From Leptospira terpstrae serovar Hualin str. LT 11-33 = ATCC 700639 (GTDB taxonomy: Bacteria; Spirochaetota; Leptospiria; Leptospirales; Leptospiraceae), in NCBI RefSeq assembly GCF_000332495.1, contig NZ_AOGW02000011.1, positions 1-64,000 on the forward strand: a stretch of 64,000 nt of DNA. The letters run 5' to 3'. Position numbers and translations under genes: made by a program. The notes beneath the pieces were generated by a model that saw nothing but the letters and a program-made list of their open reading frames with translations, was not told where the DNA came from and did not search any database. Below, piece after piece: positions 8,155-17,700 of this stretch; within the stretch, counting starts at the first letter, position 1, and every line of letters starts with the position of its first letter.

Positions 8155-9348
8155 ATGTTAAAACCCAATGCAACCGGTCGTCCCGGACAAAGAATCGAAG
8201 ATACTATTACGGCAATTTTGGAGGAGGATCCAAACCAAGAAGAACTCCTACTTCAAAAAATTAAAGAAGGTCAAATTCATCATCTCGAGGATGGACAAAT
8301 TTTTTCCGCAATCTTAAAAGTTCTAACATCAGTGGAAATCTGCGAACAGGATTCTGAGTCCATTTGGAATGAAATTATAAAAAATAAAAATCAACTATCA
8401 CAGTGTATGAATCGTGAGGTGGGATTTCGTGTCGCTATGTTTGATTATTTTACAAACATCAATCAAAAAATCAAAAATCCGAAAGTCATCGATATGAAAC
8501 TCTTTGCTGATACCGAAAAACTAATCTTAGTTGATGAACTCACAAGATTATACAATCGCAGACATTTCGAAACTGCCCTAGTTCGTGAATTCAAACAATC
8601 CACAAGATACAATCAGAACTTATCTCTTCTTATCATAGACATCGACGATTTCAAAAAAATCAATGATACTTATGGTCACACCACCGGTGACGAAGTCCTT
8701 ACTAAGGTTGCTAAACAAATCACATCATTTTTACGTATGGAAGACACAGCTTGCCGAATTGGTGGAGAAGAATTTGCAGTTATTTTTCCACAGACCAATG
8801 AAGAACAAGCAATGATTGCATCTGAAAAACTACTGGAAGCTTGCCGGACCATTCAACTGAGTGGAAAGTCAGTTACTTTTAGTGGTGGAATTGTATCCTA
8901 CCCTGAAAAAGTCAAATCCTGTGAAGATATGTATGATCTTGCTGACCGAGCATTGTATACGGCAAAGTATTCAGGAAAAAATCAAATTGTTGCTTATTCC
9001 AATGAAAAACGAAGTAGTTTGCGTTTTGATGCCAATTTAGAGTTGCTCTTTATTTTACCCGATAAAACTCTCAAAACCATTTCTAAAAACATTTCCGTTA
9101 CAGGAATTGCTTTTGATACAGAAGACGATATAACTTTAAACGAATCTTTTGATGTCAAACTTCGAGAATCTGATTCACACCAAGAAATCAATGCTAAAAT
9201 CAAAGTTGTTAGAAAAGAAGAAGTTGGCTTTCATAAGTACCATATGGGAGCAGAGTTTTTGGAACTCTCAAGCGAAGACCAAAGTAAACTCTCTGATCTA
9301 TACACACTACACCGGTATAAATCTAAGATGTCTACCAGCGTAGTCTAA
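8155..9348 (+). CDS. Diguanylate cyclase with C-terminal PilZ domain
   Basis: A 397-residue soluble protein. The N-terminal 125 residues are helical and of unknown type. A GGDEF domain follows (about 125-280) with the start block LTRLYNRRHF, the metal-binding IDIDDFKKINDTYGH and the active-site motif GGEEF near residue 202, so it should make c-di-GMP from two GTP. No RxxD inhibitory site is obvious just before the motif. Residues about 281-390 look like PilZ: RSSLRF (RxxxR) and NISVTG (D/NxSxxG), the two c-di-GMP contacts. Synthesis and binding are thus in one chain. The gene follows the candidate structured RNA. Confidence 0.85.
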   Translation: MLKPNATGRPGQRIEDTITAILEEDPNQEELLLQKIKEGQIHHLEDGQIFSAILKVLTSVEICEQDSESIWNEIIKNKNQLSQCMNREVGFRVAMFDYFTNINQKIKNPKVIDMKLFADTEKLILVDELTRLYNRRHFETALVREFKQSTRYNQNLSLLIIDIDDFKKINDTYGHTTGDEVLTKVAKQITSFLRMEDTACRIGGEEFAVIFPQTNEEQAMIASEKLLEACRTIQLSGKSVTFSGGIVSYPEKVKSCEDMYDLADRALYTAKYSGKNQIVAYSNEKRSSLRFDANLELLFILPDKTLKTISKNISVTGIAFDTEDDITLNESFDVKLRESDSHQEINAKIKVVRKEEVGFHKYHMGAEFLELSSEDQSKLSDLYTLHRYKSKMSTSVV

Positions 9349-9373
9349 AGATTCAACTTTTTTGTTAATCTAA

Positions 9374-9718
9374 CTAAGGCATATCCCCGAGGCCACCAGC
9401 ATTTAATACAGACGAATAACCATTGGCTTCAAGGATTTGTTTCGCACGTTCGCTTCGAGCCCCTGACCGACAATAAACAATAATATTTTTCTGTTTGTCT
9501 TTCAATTGATTTAGATTGGTAGGAAGGGCATCCACTGGAATGTTCATTGCCCCAGAATAGTGGCCTTCCGAATACTCAGATTTTGTTCGAACATCTACAA
9601 CGATTGCTCCATTTTGGATCCATTGTTTTACCATATCTTTATCTCCTTTCGACTGGATTCGTTTTACAAAAATAAAAAGAAGTCCAATTACAAGTCCCAA
9701 CATCAGGAAAGATTTCAT
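9374..9718 (-). CDS. Membrane-anchored rhodanese-like sulfurtransferase
   Basis: A 114-residue protein with one N-terminal hydrophobic segment (about residues 3-18, MKSFLMLGLVIGLLFIFVK), then a single rhodanese domain: VVDVRTKSEYSEGHYSGAMNIP, the active loop YCRSGARSERA with catalytic cysteine near residue 85, and LNAGGLGDMP. Such proteins move sulfane sulfur between persulfides and thiols. It is divergent from a sulfur dioxygenase gene across a CstR-like operator, which points to a role in sulfide or persulfide detoxification. Confidence 0.8.
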   Translation of the reverse strand: MKSFLMLGLVIGLLFIFVKRIQSKGDKDMVKQWIQNGAIVVDVRTKSEYSEGHYSGAMNIPVDALPTNLNQLKDKQKNIIVYCRSGARSERAKQILEANGYSSVLNAGGLGDMP

Positions 9719-9769
9719 ACTTTCTCCTTTTTCCCCAATTTCTAGTTGCCAGATTTTTCGTCAACGAAA

Positions 9770-9795
9770 GTATATACTATAGGGGGTATGGTATT
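9770..9795. promoter_or_regulatory. CstR/CsoR-like operator in the sulfur-gene divergent promoter
   Basis: The stretch around 9773-9789 contains ATACTATAGGGGGTAT, close to the CstR/CsoR-type operator pattern ATACCC-centre-GGGTAT with a central TATAG. It lies between a rhodanese gene and a sulfur dioxygenase gene, the usual targets of persulfide-sensing CstR or BigR regulators. One half-site is degenerate (ATACTA rather than ATACCC). No such regulator gene is in the window. Assignment is inferred from pattern and context. Confidence 0.45.
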
Positions 9796-9882
9796 TACCA
9801 AATCAAAACCTCCTCTTATGGTTTTTGGGGAATCCAAATTTCCATAGAATTTGATTTTAGCAAAAGGAGCAAGTTTCGTTAT

Positions 9883-10596
9883 ATGATCACTGATCCAATA
9901 GAAAAAATTGAAATCCGGCCACTCTATGATTTAGAATCGGGTACCTGGACTTATCTCTTACTCGAAAAAACATCGAAACTCTCTGTTTTGATTGATCCTG
10001 TATTAGAACGTATGGAAAGAGACCTGAGCCATATTCAAGAACTTGGATATAAATTGTCAGCCACCATAGACACACATATGCATGCAGACCATATCACTTC
10101 TGCGGGAGTTCTTGGAGAGAAAACAAATTCGGAGGCCTTTGCTTCGGAACATTCCGGTGCCGAATGTGCATCGAAATTTCTGAAAGATGAAGATTTGTTT
10201 TCTATCGGGAATCTTAAATTCCGCGTCCTCCATACTCCGGGCCATACACCTTGTTCCCTTTCCCTTCTATTGAATGGAAAATATCTTTTTTCAGGTGATG
10301 CTCTTTTTGTCCGAGGTTGTGGTCGAACCGATTTCCAAGGTGGAAGTGCGGACGATTTGTACAAATCCATTACAGAAAAACTTTTTTCATTACCCGATGA
10401 AACTATCGTTCTTCCTGGGCATGATTATAAAGGTTTTCTCTCTACTACTATAGGAGAGGAAAAAAAATGGAATCCCCGGATTGCCGGAAAATCTCTCTCT
10501 GAATTTAAAGAGATAATGGACAATCTGAACTTACCGGAACCTAAAAAAATTCATGAGGCAGTGCCGGCAAACCGAGCTTGTGGGAAAGTATCATGA
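9883..10596 (+). CDS. Persulfide (sulfur) dioxygenase, ETHE1-like metallo-beta-lactamase fold
   Basis: A 237-residue protein of the MBL fold. The metal site is visible as THMHADHITSAG near residues 63-74 and HTPGHTPCSL near 115-124, and the ETHE1-type block GDALFVRGCGRTDFQGG starts near 138, with its RTDFQ signature for glutathione-persulfide dioxygenases. These oxidise GSSH, or another low-molecular-weight persulfide, to sulfite with O2 using one iron. The gene overlaps the next (TauE/SafE-type) by ATGA, so they are translated together. The CstR-like operator lies about 90 bases upstream. Confidence 0.85.
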   Translation: MITDPIEKIEIRPLYDLESGTWTYLLLEKTSKLSVLIDPVLERMERDLSHIQELGYKLSATIDTHMHADHITSAGVLGEKTNSEAFASEHSGAECASKFLKDEDLFSIGNLKFRVLHTPGHTPCSLSLLLNGKYLFSGDALFVRGCGRTDFQGGSADDLYKSITEKLFSLPDETIVLPGHDYKGFLSTTIGEEKKWNPRIAGKSLSEFKEIMDNLNLPEPKKIHEAVPANRACGKVS

Positions 10597-10958
10597 GTAT
10601 CGGAATCTTATTTTTATTGTTAGGTGTAGGGGCCGGGGTTCTTGGAGGATTAGTTGGCATTGGTGGGGGGATTTTACTTGTTCCTGCCCTCGTTTATTTT
10701 TTTGATTTTAACCAAAAATTAGCCCAAGGGACCACACTCGCAGCCATGGTTCCTCCGATTGGTATTGTTGCTGCTTATATTTATTATACTAGAGGAGAAA
10801 CCAATATCTTTGCTGCCGCCTTTATCAGTGCAGGTTTTATCTTGGGAAGTATTTTTGGTGCTAGTGCTGCTTCCAAAATTGATACCACCACCTTATCTCG
10901 ATTTTTCGGAATTTTCACAGTCATTGTTGGGCTGAAGATGATTTTTTTTCCAAAGTAG
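10593..10958 (+). CDS. Half-length TauE/SafE (TSUP) family membrane protein
   Basis: A 121-residue hydrophobic protein with about four membrane segments. The glycine-rich GAGVLGGLVGIGGGILLVPALVYF at the N-terminus is the TauE/SafE repeat signature. Full family members have two such halves (about 250 residues), so this is one half and probably dimerises. I chose the ATG at 10593, which overlaps the dioxygenase stop; an in-frame GTG 15 bases earlier is less likely. By context it may export sulfite or another sulfur anion made by the dioxygenase. Confidence 0.8.
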   Translation: MSIGILFLLLGVGAGVLGGLVGIGGGILLVPALVYFFDFNQKLAQGTTLAAMVPPIGIVAAYIYYTRGETNIFAAAFISAGFILGSIFGASAASKIDTTTLSRFFGIFTVIVGLKMIFFPK

Positions 10959-11011
10959 AAAAGAAATAAATTTTCCTTGCAGGAAGTTCTGATTTAGGAT
11001 TCCATTCTCTC

Positions 11012-11539
11012 GTGTTCGGTTTTTATCTCACATTTTTTTGGATTCTAATTCGATTTTTTTCCTCTGAATTTTCTTGGCCCTCTGGACTCATCCCTCCACT
11101 CCAGTTTCTATTTTGGTGGAACTTAGTTTTTTCGTCCTTTTGGTTAATTCTGATTTTTATTGTGGTCTTCGGGCTTTTAGGTTTTTTGTTAAGAATTCCT
11201 GTAGTCGGAATTTTATTACAAGGGATTCGGAACCAAGTCACTGAAATTGGTTGGTATAAGTTTCTTCTGAGCAGAACCACTGTTTGGTTACTCAGCCAGA
11301 GTTTAATTTTATTTGGATCTTTTGTTTTTGGATACGGAAACCAATCGGAAAATTGGATTTATACAGCATCTCTTCTAGCAACAGTTTCTGGTTATTTTAT
11401 TAAACAAAATTTTTACAAACCGATGGCGAGTTTTTCAGGTTCAAGAGGAGTGTTTGTATACCGAAGTAGTAAAGAAAGTGGTTCTACCCCAAACAACCAC
11501 AGCCACTTTCCTCAGGAAAAAGACGTCACTCCTCCGTAA
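11012..11539 (+). CDS. Unknown integral membrane protein
   Basis: A 175-residue protein from a GTG at 11012 with about four hydrophobic segments: FYLTFFWILIRFF, FLFWWNLVFSSFWLILIFIVVFGLLGF, a segment near RTTVWLLSQSLILFGSFVF, and NWIYTASLLATVSGYFI. The C-terminal 40 residues are hydrophilic (SSKESGSTPNNHSHFP...). I do not recognise a family. It lies about 50 bases after the TauE/SafE-type gene and 50 before msrA on the same strand, so co-transcription is possible but not shown. The rare start codon lowers confidence in the N-terminus. Confidence 0.5.
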   Translation: MFGFYLTFFWILIRFFSSEFSWPSGLIPPLQFLFWWNLVFSSFWLILIFIVVFGLLGFLLRIPVVGILLQGIRNQVTEIGWYKFLLSRTTVWLLSQSLILFGSFVFGYGNQSENWIYTASLLATVSGYFIKQNFYKPMASFSGSRGVFVYRSSKESGSTPNNHSHFPQEKDVTPP

Positions 11540-11589
11540 GTTCTTTTATTTTTGGTTCCCAACCATCCCAAAAAAACAATCTAATTAGT

Positions 11590-12279
11590 ATGGTTTCTTC
11601 CATACATCCAACTCGGTTCTTCGCATTGATATTGAAAGCACTTACATATTTCTTTGTATCCCTATTCTTTTTTTCCCAATGCAGTATTTTTTCCGATAAA
11701 GATAGCGCTGTCCAACAGATCTCTTTACAACCTAAAGAAGGTCAAAAACTGGCAGCTTTTGCGGAAGGATGTTTTTGGTGTTCTGAACATATCTTTGAAT
11801 CGGTCCCAGGAGTTTTAGAAGTTGTATCTGGTTATGCAGGTGGACATACAAAAAATCCCAACTATGAATTAGTGAACACGGAAACAACAGGACATGCAGA
11901 AACTGTACTTGTTTACTATGATCCATCTAAGATAGATTATGCGGAACTTTGTAGGATTTTTTTTCTTTCTCATGATCCCACTACTTTAAATAAACAAGGT
12001 CCTGATGAAGGATCTTCCTATAGATCCATCCTCTTTTATTCTACAGAGACAGAACATACTATTGCAAAAAAAATTCAGAAAGAAATCCAAGAGAAGCGAA
12101 TCTGGAATAATCCAATTGTAACTGAATACCAAGAACTAAAAGAATTTTACCAAGTGGAAATGTACCACCAAAATTTTATCCAAAACCATCCGAATCAGTC
12201 CTATGTGAGAGGAGTTTCTATTCCCAGATACCAAGAATTCCAATCTCGGTATGAGCTTTATAAAAAAACAGAAAAGTAG
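11590..12279 (+). CDS. msrA: Peptide methionine sulfoxide reductase MsrA, exported
   Basis: A 229-residue MsrA. The signature GCFWCSEHIFESVPGV near residues 60-75 carries the catalytic cysteine; SGYAGG, TGHAE and HDPTTLNKQGPDEGSSYRS follow in the family order. It reduces methionine-S-sulfoxide in proteins or free methionine. The N-terminal 38 residues are hydrophobic and end in LFFFSQCSIF, a lipobox-like site, so the enzyme probably works outside the inner membrane as a lipoprotein. The separate MsrB is not in the window. It follows a sulfur-oxidation cluster but is not clearly part of it. Confidence 0.9.
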   Translation: MVSSIHPTRFFALILKALTYFFVSLFFFSQCSIFSDKDSAVQQISLQPKEGQKLAAFAEGCFWCSEHIFESVPGVLEVVSGYAGGHTKNPNYELVNTETTGHAETVLVYYDPSKIDYAELCRIFFLSHDPTTLNKQGPDEGSSYRSILFYSTETEHTIAKKIQKEIQEKRIWNNPIVTEYQELKEFYQVEMYHQNFIQNHPNQSYVRGVSIPRYQEFQSRYELYKKTEK

Positions 12280-12299
12280 CTTTTACCTTACGTGAGAAT

Positions 12300-13820
12300 T
12301 TAGTAAGACAAAAACTGTTCTCTAATTTTAGTACGGAAAGAATCAAATTCGGACTTAGATTGGAACTTACAAAGTTTTAAAATTTCTGCCGGTATCTCTG
12401 ATGATTTTGCTTCTTTAGCATTAATTGAAATCATCATATCACTCAGATAAATCGGAAATACTATATCGGAATATACTTCGTCAACAAGAAGAGGTCTATG
12501 GTGAAACTCCATAGCTTTCGTGTACAAAATGGGGAAACTCCATTTTTCGCCTACCATTGCGCCTAACTTTGAATGTGTGATACCTATCGCGGATTCTTCC
12601 ATACTAATTGTAGAAGCAATCTCTCTAGAATTGGAATAGGTTTTGATTTTTGACATATGTTGTTTGTCAAAAGATAAAAGTAAAATTTCACCAATGTCAT
12701 GCAATAGAGAAGCGGCAATTAAATTACTTAGATCAGCTTTCGCCATCCCCATTTTTTGACCGATGGCCTTACAATAAAAGGCAGACTCATTAGATTTTTC
12801 CCATATTGCAGTAAATGCTGGAAATTTATCTTCTAACATCTGCTTGGTTCCAAGACTATACAATAAAGTTTGTAATTCTTTTAAACCAATAAGTTGGATG
12901 GCTCGGTCCAAACTTTCTACCCGTCCGCCTCGTCGGAACGCAGCGGAGTTGGAAAGTTTAAGAATATTGGCAGATAATGCGATATCTTTTTTGATCATCT
13001 CAGCAATGGTTCCAATGCTTGAGTTTGGTTTGTCAATGGCATCCTGAATGTCTTTAATCGCCTTTGGAAATGTTGGTAAATTATCGATTTGAGAAATAAT
13101 ATGATCTATTCTTTCCAACTGTTGGTTTTCTTTAGAAACCTTTGAAGGAATATCGATCATAAATACTGTTTTGTTTTCACTCGATTCAAATTTGAATGCA
13201 GAATCACCTAAACCATCGTTACGCAACATCATGAGAGTCATGATCAATCCAAGACCTGCACCTTCTTGATCATTTGACATATCCACAAATGCTTCTGCTA
13301 AATCATTATAGGTTTTTGCTTTATCTATTCTTTCCTTAATCCTTGCTGATTCTGCTGGAGTGAGTTGAACATTATTCATGATTCGAATCCGCATCAAACT
13401 TTTATTATGAATGAAGGAGACAAATACCCCGAAATTATTTCTTTGTAGGGAATCTTCGATAATCTCTCGATTTTCTAAATATGTTTTTTTAAACTCAGCA
13501 ATACCGGTTTCGTATTCGGCTTCGTTTTCAATATTACTTGCTCGGTTTTTAAAAAATACACGTTTTGCATTGGCTTTGATTGCATTTGTTACTGTTTCTT
13601 TTACAGCAGCCAAAACTGAATCTCTAACAATGATTAGATCAAGCTGCAATAGAAATCGATCCAAAACTTGGAATAAAGTATTTTCTACTTCATCAGTGAT
13701 CTGAAAAAACTTAAAATGAAATGGTGCATTTTCTGCAATAGGATGATTGATATTATCAATATTGGAGTGAAGACCTAAGTCTTGTTTGTATTCTAATGTG
13801 ACAGCCTTTGGACTTGCCAT
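12300..13820 (-). CDS. HATPase-like domain fused to HDOD domain
   Basis: A 506-residue cytoplasmic protein with ATG at 13820 preceded by GAGG. Residues about 45-225 look like a histidine-kinase-type ATPase: an N-box region VLAAVKETVTNAIKAN and a G-box GAGLGLIMTLMML. No phosphoacceptor helix is present. Residues about 240-440 are an HDOD domain (LPTFPKAIKDIQ, ILKLSNSAAFRRGGRVESLDRAIQLIGLKELQTLLYS, SLLHDIGEILLL), a relative of HD phosphodiesterases with a mostly degenerate metal site and roles in signalling scaffolds. The combination could act like an anti-sigma kinase with a regulatory partner. Substrate unknown. Confidence 0.75.
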   Translation of the reverse strand: MASPKAVTLEYKQDLGLHSNIDNINHPIAENAPFHFKFFQITDEVENTLFQVLDRFLLQLDLIIVRDSVLAAVKETVTNAIKANAKRVFFKNRASNIENEAEYETGIAEFKKTYLENREIIEDSLQRNNFGVFVSFIHNKSLMRIRIMNNVQLTPAESARIKERIDKAKTYNDLAEAFVDMSNDQEGAGLGLIMTLMMLRNDGLGDSAFKFESSENKTVFMIDIPSKVSKENQQLERIDHIISQIDNLPTFPKAIKDIQDAIDKPNSSIGTIAEMIKKDIALSANILKLSNSAAFRRGGRVESLDRAIQLIGLKELQTLLYSLGTKQMLEDKFPAFTAIWEKSNESAFYCKAIGQKMGMAKADLSNLIAASLLHDIGEILLLSFDKQHMSKIKTYSNSREIASTISMEESAIGITHSKLGAMVGEKWSFPILYTKAMEFHHRPLLVDEVYSDIVFPIYLSDMMISINAKEAKSSEIPAEILKLCKFQSKSEFDSFRTKIREQFLSY

Positions 13821-14015
13821 AATACCTCAAGTAATGAATCGCACCAAAAGGGAATTCCCTAAGCCATTTTTGATAGCTGTACTTCTACTCCATCCAATGC
13901 GAATATTTTACTAGTGCAAGCGTTTAACAATAAAATAACGAAAGAGAAAAAACTTGCGGTAAGTACGAAATGTAAATAGGATTTAATCGCTGATTTTACT
14001 ACGTTTGTGTACTAA

Positions 14016-14642
14016 TTAATCAAAAAGTTTGATTTTAGGAAGTCCCAAATTATAACGAACTGCAACCACTCGGATGCCAACAACAACAGTTGCAGAGATC
14101 ACTAAGTTCCAATTTGCATTTACATCAAAAGCATTGAGTATTATATATAAAACAGATCCCACCAAACAAGCAGTAGCGTATATTTCTTTCCTAAAGATAA
14201 ATGGAACTTCATTCATTAGTGTATCGCGTATCACGCCACCAAAAATGGCTGAAATCATTCCAAGAAGTGCCGATGCAAAAAAGTTCACTCCATGATCCAA
14301 AGCAATCCTTGTTCCGATCACAGTATAAATTCCAATTCCCAATGTATCAAAAAGAAAAAGTTCATCTCTTAGTTTGGTAAGTATTCCTGGAAATAAAATG
14401 ACAAGTAAAAAACCAATGAATATGGCCCAAAGGATATTCTCATCTCGCACCCAGGAAACAGGATAATTTCCAAGTGTAATATCCCTTAAGGTCCCTCCTC
14501 CTATGGCAGTGATGAAACCCGTAAAAAATACACTAAACAGATCGTGGTGGTGGTCCTTATGTTCCAAAGCAGCGAGCGCACCCGATATAGTAAATACCAT
14601 GATTCCTGAAAGCCCGATGTAATAAGAAAAACTAAAATCCAC
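14016..14642 (-). CDS. UPF0126/YicG-like membrane protein (TRIC-type channel or glycine transporter fold)
   Basis: A 208-residue protein with about seven membrane segments in two homologous halves. Each half carries the marks of the family: SGALAALEHK..HDLFSVFFTGFITAIGGGTLRDITLG in the first and GMISAIFGGVIRDTLMNEVPFIF in the second. The GGG.LRD / GG.IRD pairs are diagnostic. Bacterial members are related to trimeric intracellular cation channels and have been linked to glycine uptake in Escherichia coli; which applies here is unclear. No operon partner is evident. Confidence 0.8.
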   Translation of the reverse strand: MDFSFSYYIGLSGIMVFTISGALAALEHKDHHHDLFSVFFTGFITAIGGGTLRDITLGNYPVSWVRDENILWAIFIGFLLVILFPGILTKLRDELFLFDTLGIGIYTVIGTRIALDHGVNFFASALLGMISAIFGGVIRDTLMNEVPFIFRKEIYATACLVGSVLYIILNAFDVNANWNLVISATVVVGIRVVAVRYNLGLPKIKLFD

Positions 14643-14725
14643 GGTTTCAATCCTACTTTTATCTGTTTAGACGTAAACAAAATGACAATCTTTCCACCCT
14701 TCAATTGTTGTATAAATTAGAGAAT

Positions 14726-17700
14726 ATGAAGAGTCCTGCAAAATTTTTTAGGAATGTTATCCTTATCCCTACCTTTCTTTTCCAGGCATGTATCCCGAGT
14801 TTACCAAAAGGAGTTTTGCAATCAGTCAGCGACTTTCTACAATTGCGAAGTTTGGTAAACACTGGGCCATATAAAATTTCTGTCACAGTCTCAGGCCTTC
14901 TCGGTTCTGGACTTGCTCTTGATTTGAATTCCGGAGCAGAAACTATCGTTGTCAACTCCGATGGTGGTTATGAATTTACAACTGCCCTTACCACAGGTAG
15001 TAATTTCAATGTTACAATCAAGACTCAACCCATACTTCCTGTACAAACATGTTCTGTCAGCGGTGGAATGGGTGTGGTTGGTTTTGGAAATATAAACTCA
15101 ATCATAGTCAACTGTGATCCTTTGCGTTATACCATTGGTGGAACCATCACTGGCTTAGATGGAATCACTGGACTTATCTTAACTAACTCAGTAGATGGAT
15201 CCACTCTTAGCGTAGCTGTGGCTTCGGGAGCTTTTGCATTCACTCAAACCTATTTGAATGGAACTACTTACAATGTATCAGTAAGTACTCAGCCAAACCA
15301 TCCTGTACAAAACTGTGTCACTACTAACGGTGTTGGTACGATCGCTGGAGCAAACATCACTAATATTACCATTGCTTGTACTTCCATCGCATTTCCAATT
15401 GAAGTGACAGCCGTAGGGATTGCTTCTGGGACTTTGTCAATTCGAAATAATAATTCAGAACTTCTGACCATTTCTACGAATGGTCTTCACCGGTTTCCAA
15501 CCAATATCATTACGAACAATTCCTATAGTTTGCAAGTGGTCTCTACACCGGCAAATCATCAATGTATTCTAAATTCCACAAGTGGTACGGTAACAGGAAC
15601 TATTTCCATCACAGCCAATTGTTTTAGTGTACTGTCCATTGGACCTTCCAACGGAGGAATTCTACAACCGCTGGAAAGTTTGCGATTACAATTTTCGGAT
15701 GAAATCAATGCAGGAAGTTGCGCGGGATCTTCTGGCACATTAAACACTACCAATAGCCTTCCGATCCAATTTGCGGTGACAACCACTACTCTTACAAATG
15801 ATACATTGATTGTTTCCCCGGCTCCCACAGATTCTTGGTTGAGTGGTCATAGAACTTTAACACTCAATTGTAACAGTGTAGGCGGATACCCACTTTCCTC
15901 TACTGTGAATCTGCTCTATCTCATACCGTCTAGCCTCCGTTACGTTGCAGATGCTCCTACTGGGAACGATCTAAATAACGGACTCACAGCGGCCACACCG
16001 AAACGCCATATCCAATCTGCGATTAATAGTTTTGGAGGTTGTCCAACTTTTGATTGCGCTGTTTTAGTAGAAGCTGGCTCCTATGACCCAACCTTCGTTG
16101 GCGGCACGATCCAACTTGTATCAGGAATATCGCTTTATGGTGGTTATGTCGCTGGAACTAATTTTGTTACTTGGGATCCAGATTCTCATTCCTCAGTGAT
16201 ACTTATGGATACAACGCCTGTTGGTTGTTCGGTGGCTACAGCTACTTCCCCCTGTGCTTCTATTGTAGGAGATGCATCAATTACAAATACTGTCACTATA
16301 TCTGGATTTAAAATTGAATCTGGACCAGACACTGCCCCTTATATGGCAGGCGTTTTGTTAAACTCCACAAATAATGTGCGACTCATTAATAACGTGATCA
16401 ACGCTGGAACAGGAATTAATGGGGCGTATGGTGTTCATGCAATCGATAGTAATCCGTATTTAATCAAAAACACAATTGAAGGGGGAATGTGTACAGCCAT
16501 TGGTTGTGCCGCAGTAGGCTTGTATATTTCCTCAACTTTCCCAATTGCTCCTATCGTTCTACTTAATAATATTACCGGGGGAATTGGTGCACCGCTTGTA
16601 ACGAGTGTATCTTCAAAAGGCATAGAGTATGCAGGTAGTGCTGCCATGACAGTAACCAACATTACTGGGAATAAAATTTCGAGCAGTGACCTTAATATGA
16701 CGAATAGTATTGAAAGCGTTGCATTTGACATTAATTCCACTGCAACAGGTTCCACCGGTATCCTTTCAGGAAACATTATTTCAGCAGGTAGAGCAGTGCA
16801 ATCCATTGGTCTCAAAATCCTACCAGTAACTACTACAATCCAGGTTGGATCATCTTCGCTAGGGAATGAAATTTCAGCCAATCAAGCGACAACAAATGCC
16901 TCTAGCTTATTTTTAAAAACAGGACTTGTTGTTCGAAGGAATCTAATCAAATTAGGAGAAGCCAACAATTCTTTGGTTGCTACAGTGACGGGAATTTATA
17001 TTCAAAGTGGTGGCTCAGCCACAATTGAAAATAATTCAATTCAGGGTGGATTCGCAAAATCTTCCACTTCAACTGCAACACTACATGGCATTTATATAGC
17101 GACACCAAGTGCTACAACAAGTATCTCCGGTAACTATTTTCGTTTAGGTGATTCGGAAGGAATTAACTCTACAGCTACTGTGACCGCAGGAATTTCGTTG
17201 AATACACCCCAAAATATATTGATTGCAAATAACTGGATCCAAAATGGTAGAAGTGATGTACATGCAAGAGGGTTAGAACTTAAATCCGTATTCTCAGGTT
17301 TAAAAGTGTATCACAATACGATAAGCAGTGGAACCGGAAATGTTGGTAATGAAAGTTCAGTTTTTATTGGCTCACTTTCTACCTCTGCAGACATCCAAAA
17401 CAATGTGTTTCTACTCAATAATAATGCGGGAAACAATGCTTGTATTTATAATGCTGGAGCCGGCTTACAAACAGCAATCAAATACAATGTTTTATATAAT
17501 TGTACGAATTTGGTTGTACAAAACGCATTCAATTATACAGACCTTTGTCCCGGAGGGATCCCAGGAACTTTAGGTTGTGTTTCTCCGCTCGGTATAGCAG
17601 CAAACTTTGGAAATAACCTCAACTTAAATCCCAACTTTGTTAATAATTTTGGTGCAATCGCAGTATACACACCAACAACGGCAACATCCTGTTTAATTAC

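Noticed and set aside
13821..14015. 195-base gap between the HDOD and YicG-like genes.
   Set aside because: No tRNA, clear promoter or stable hairpin was recognised; only a good ribosome site for the HDOD gene.
16435..16881. A long minus-strand open frame inside the beta-helix lipoprotein gene.
   Set aside because: It lies entirely opposite a supported gene and shows no protein-like pattern; typical shadow of a repetitive coding region.
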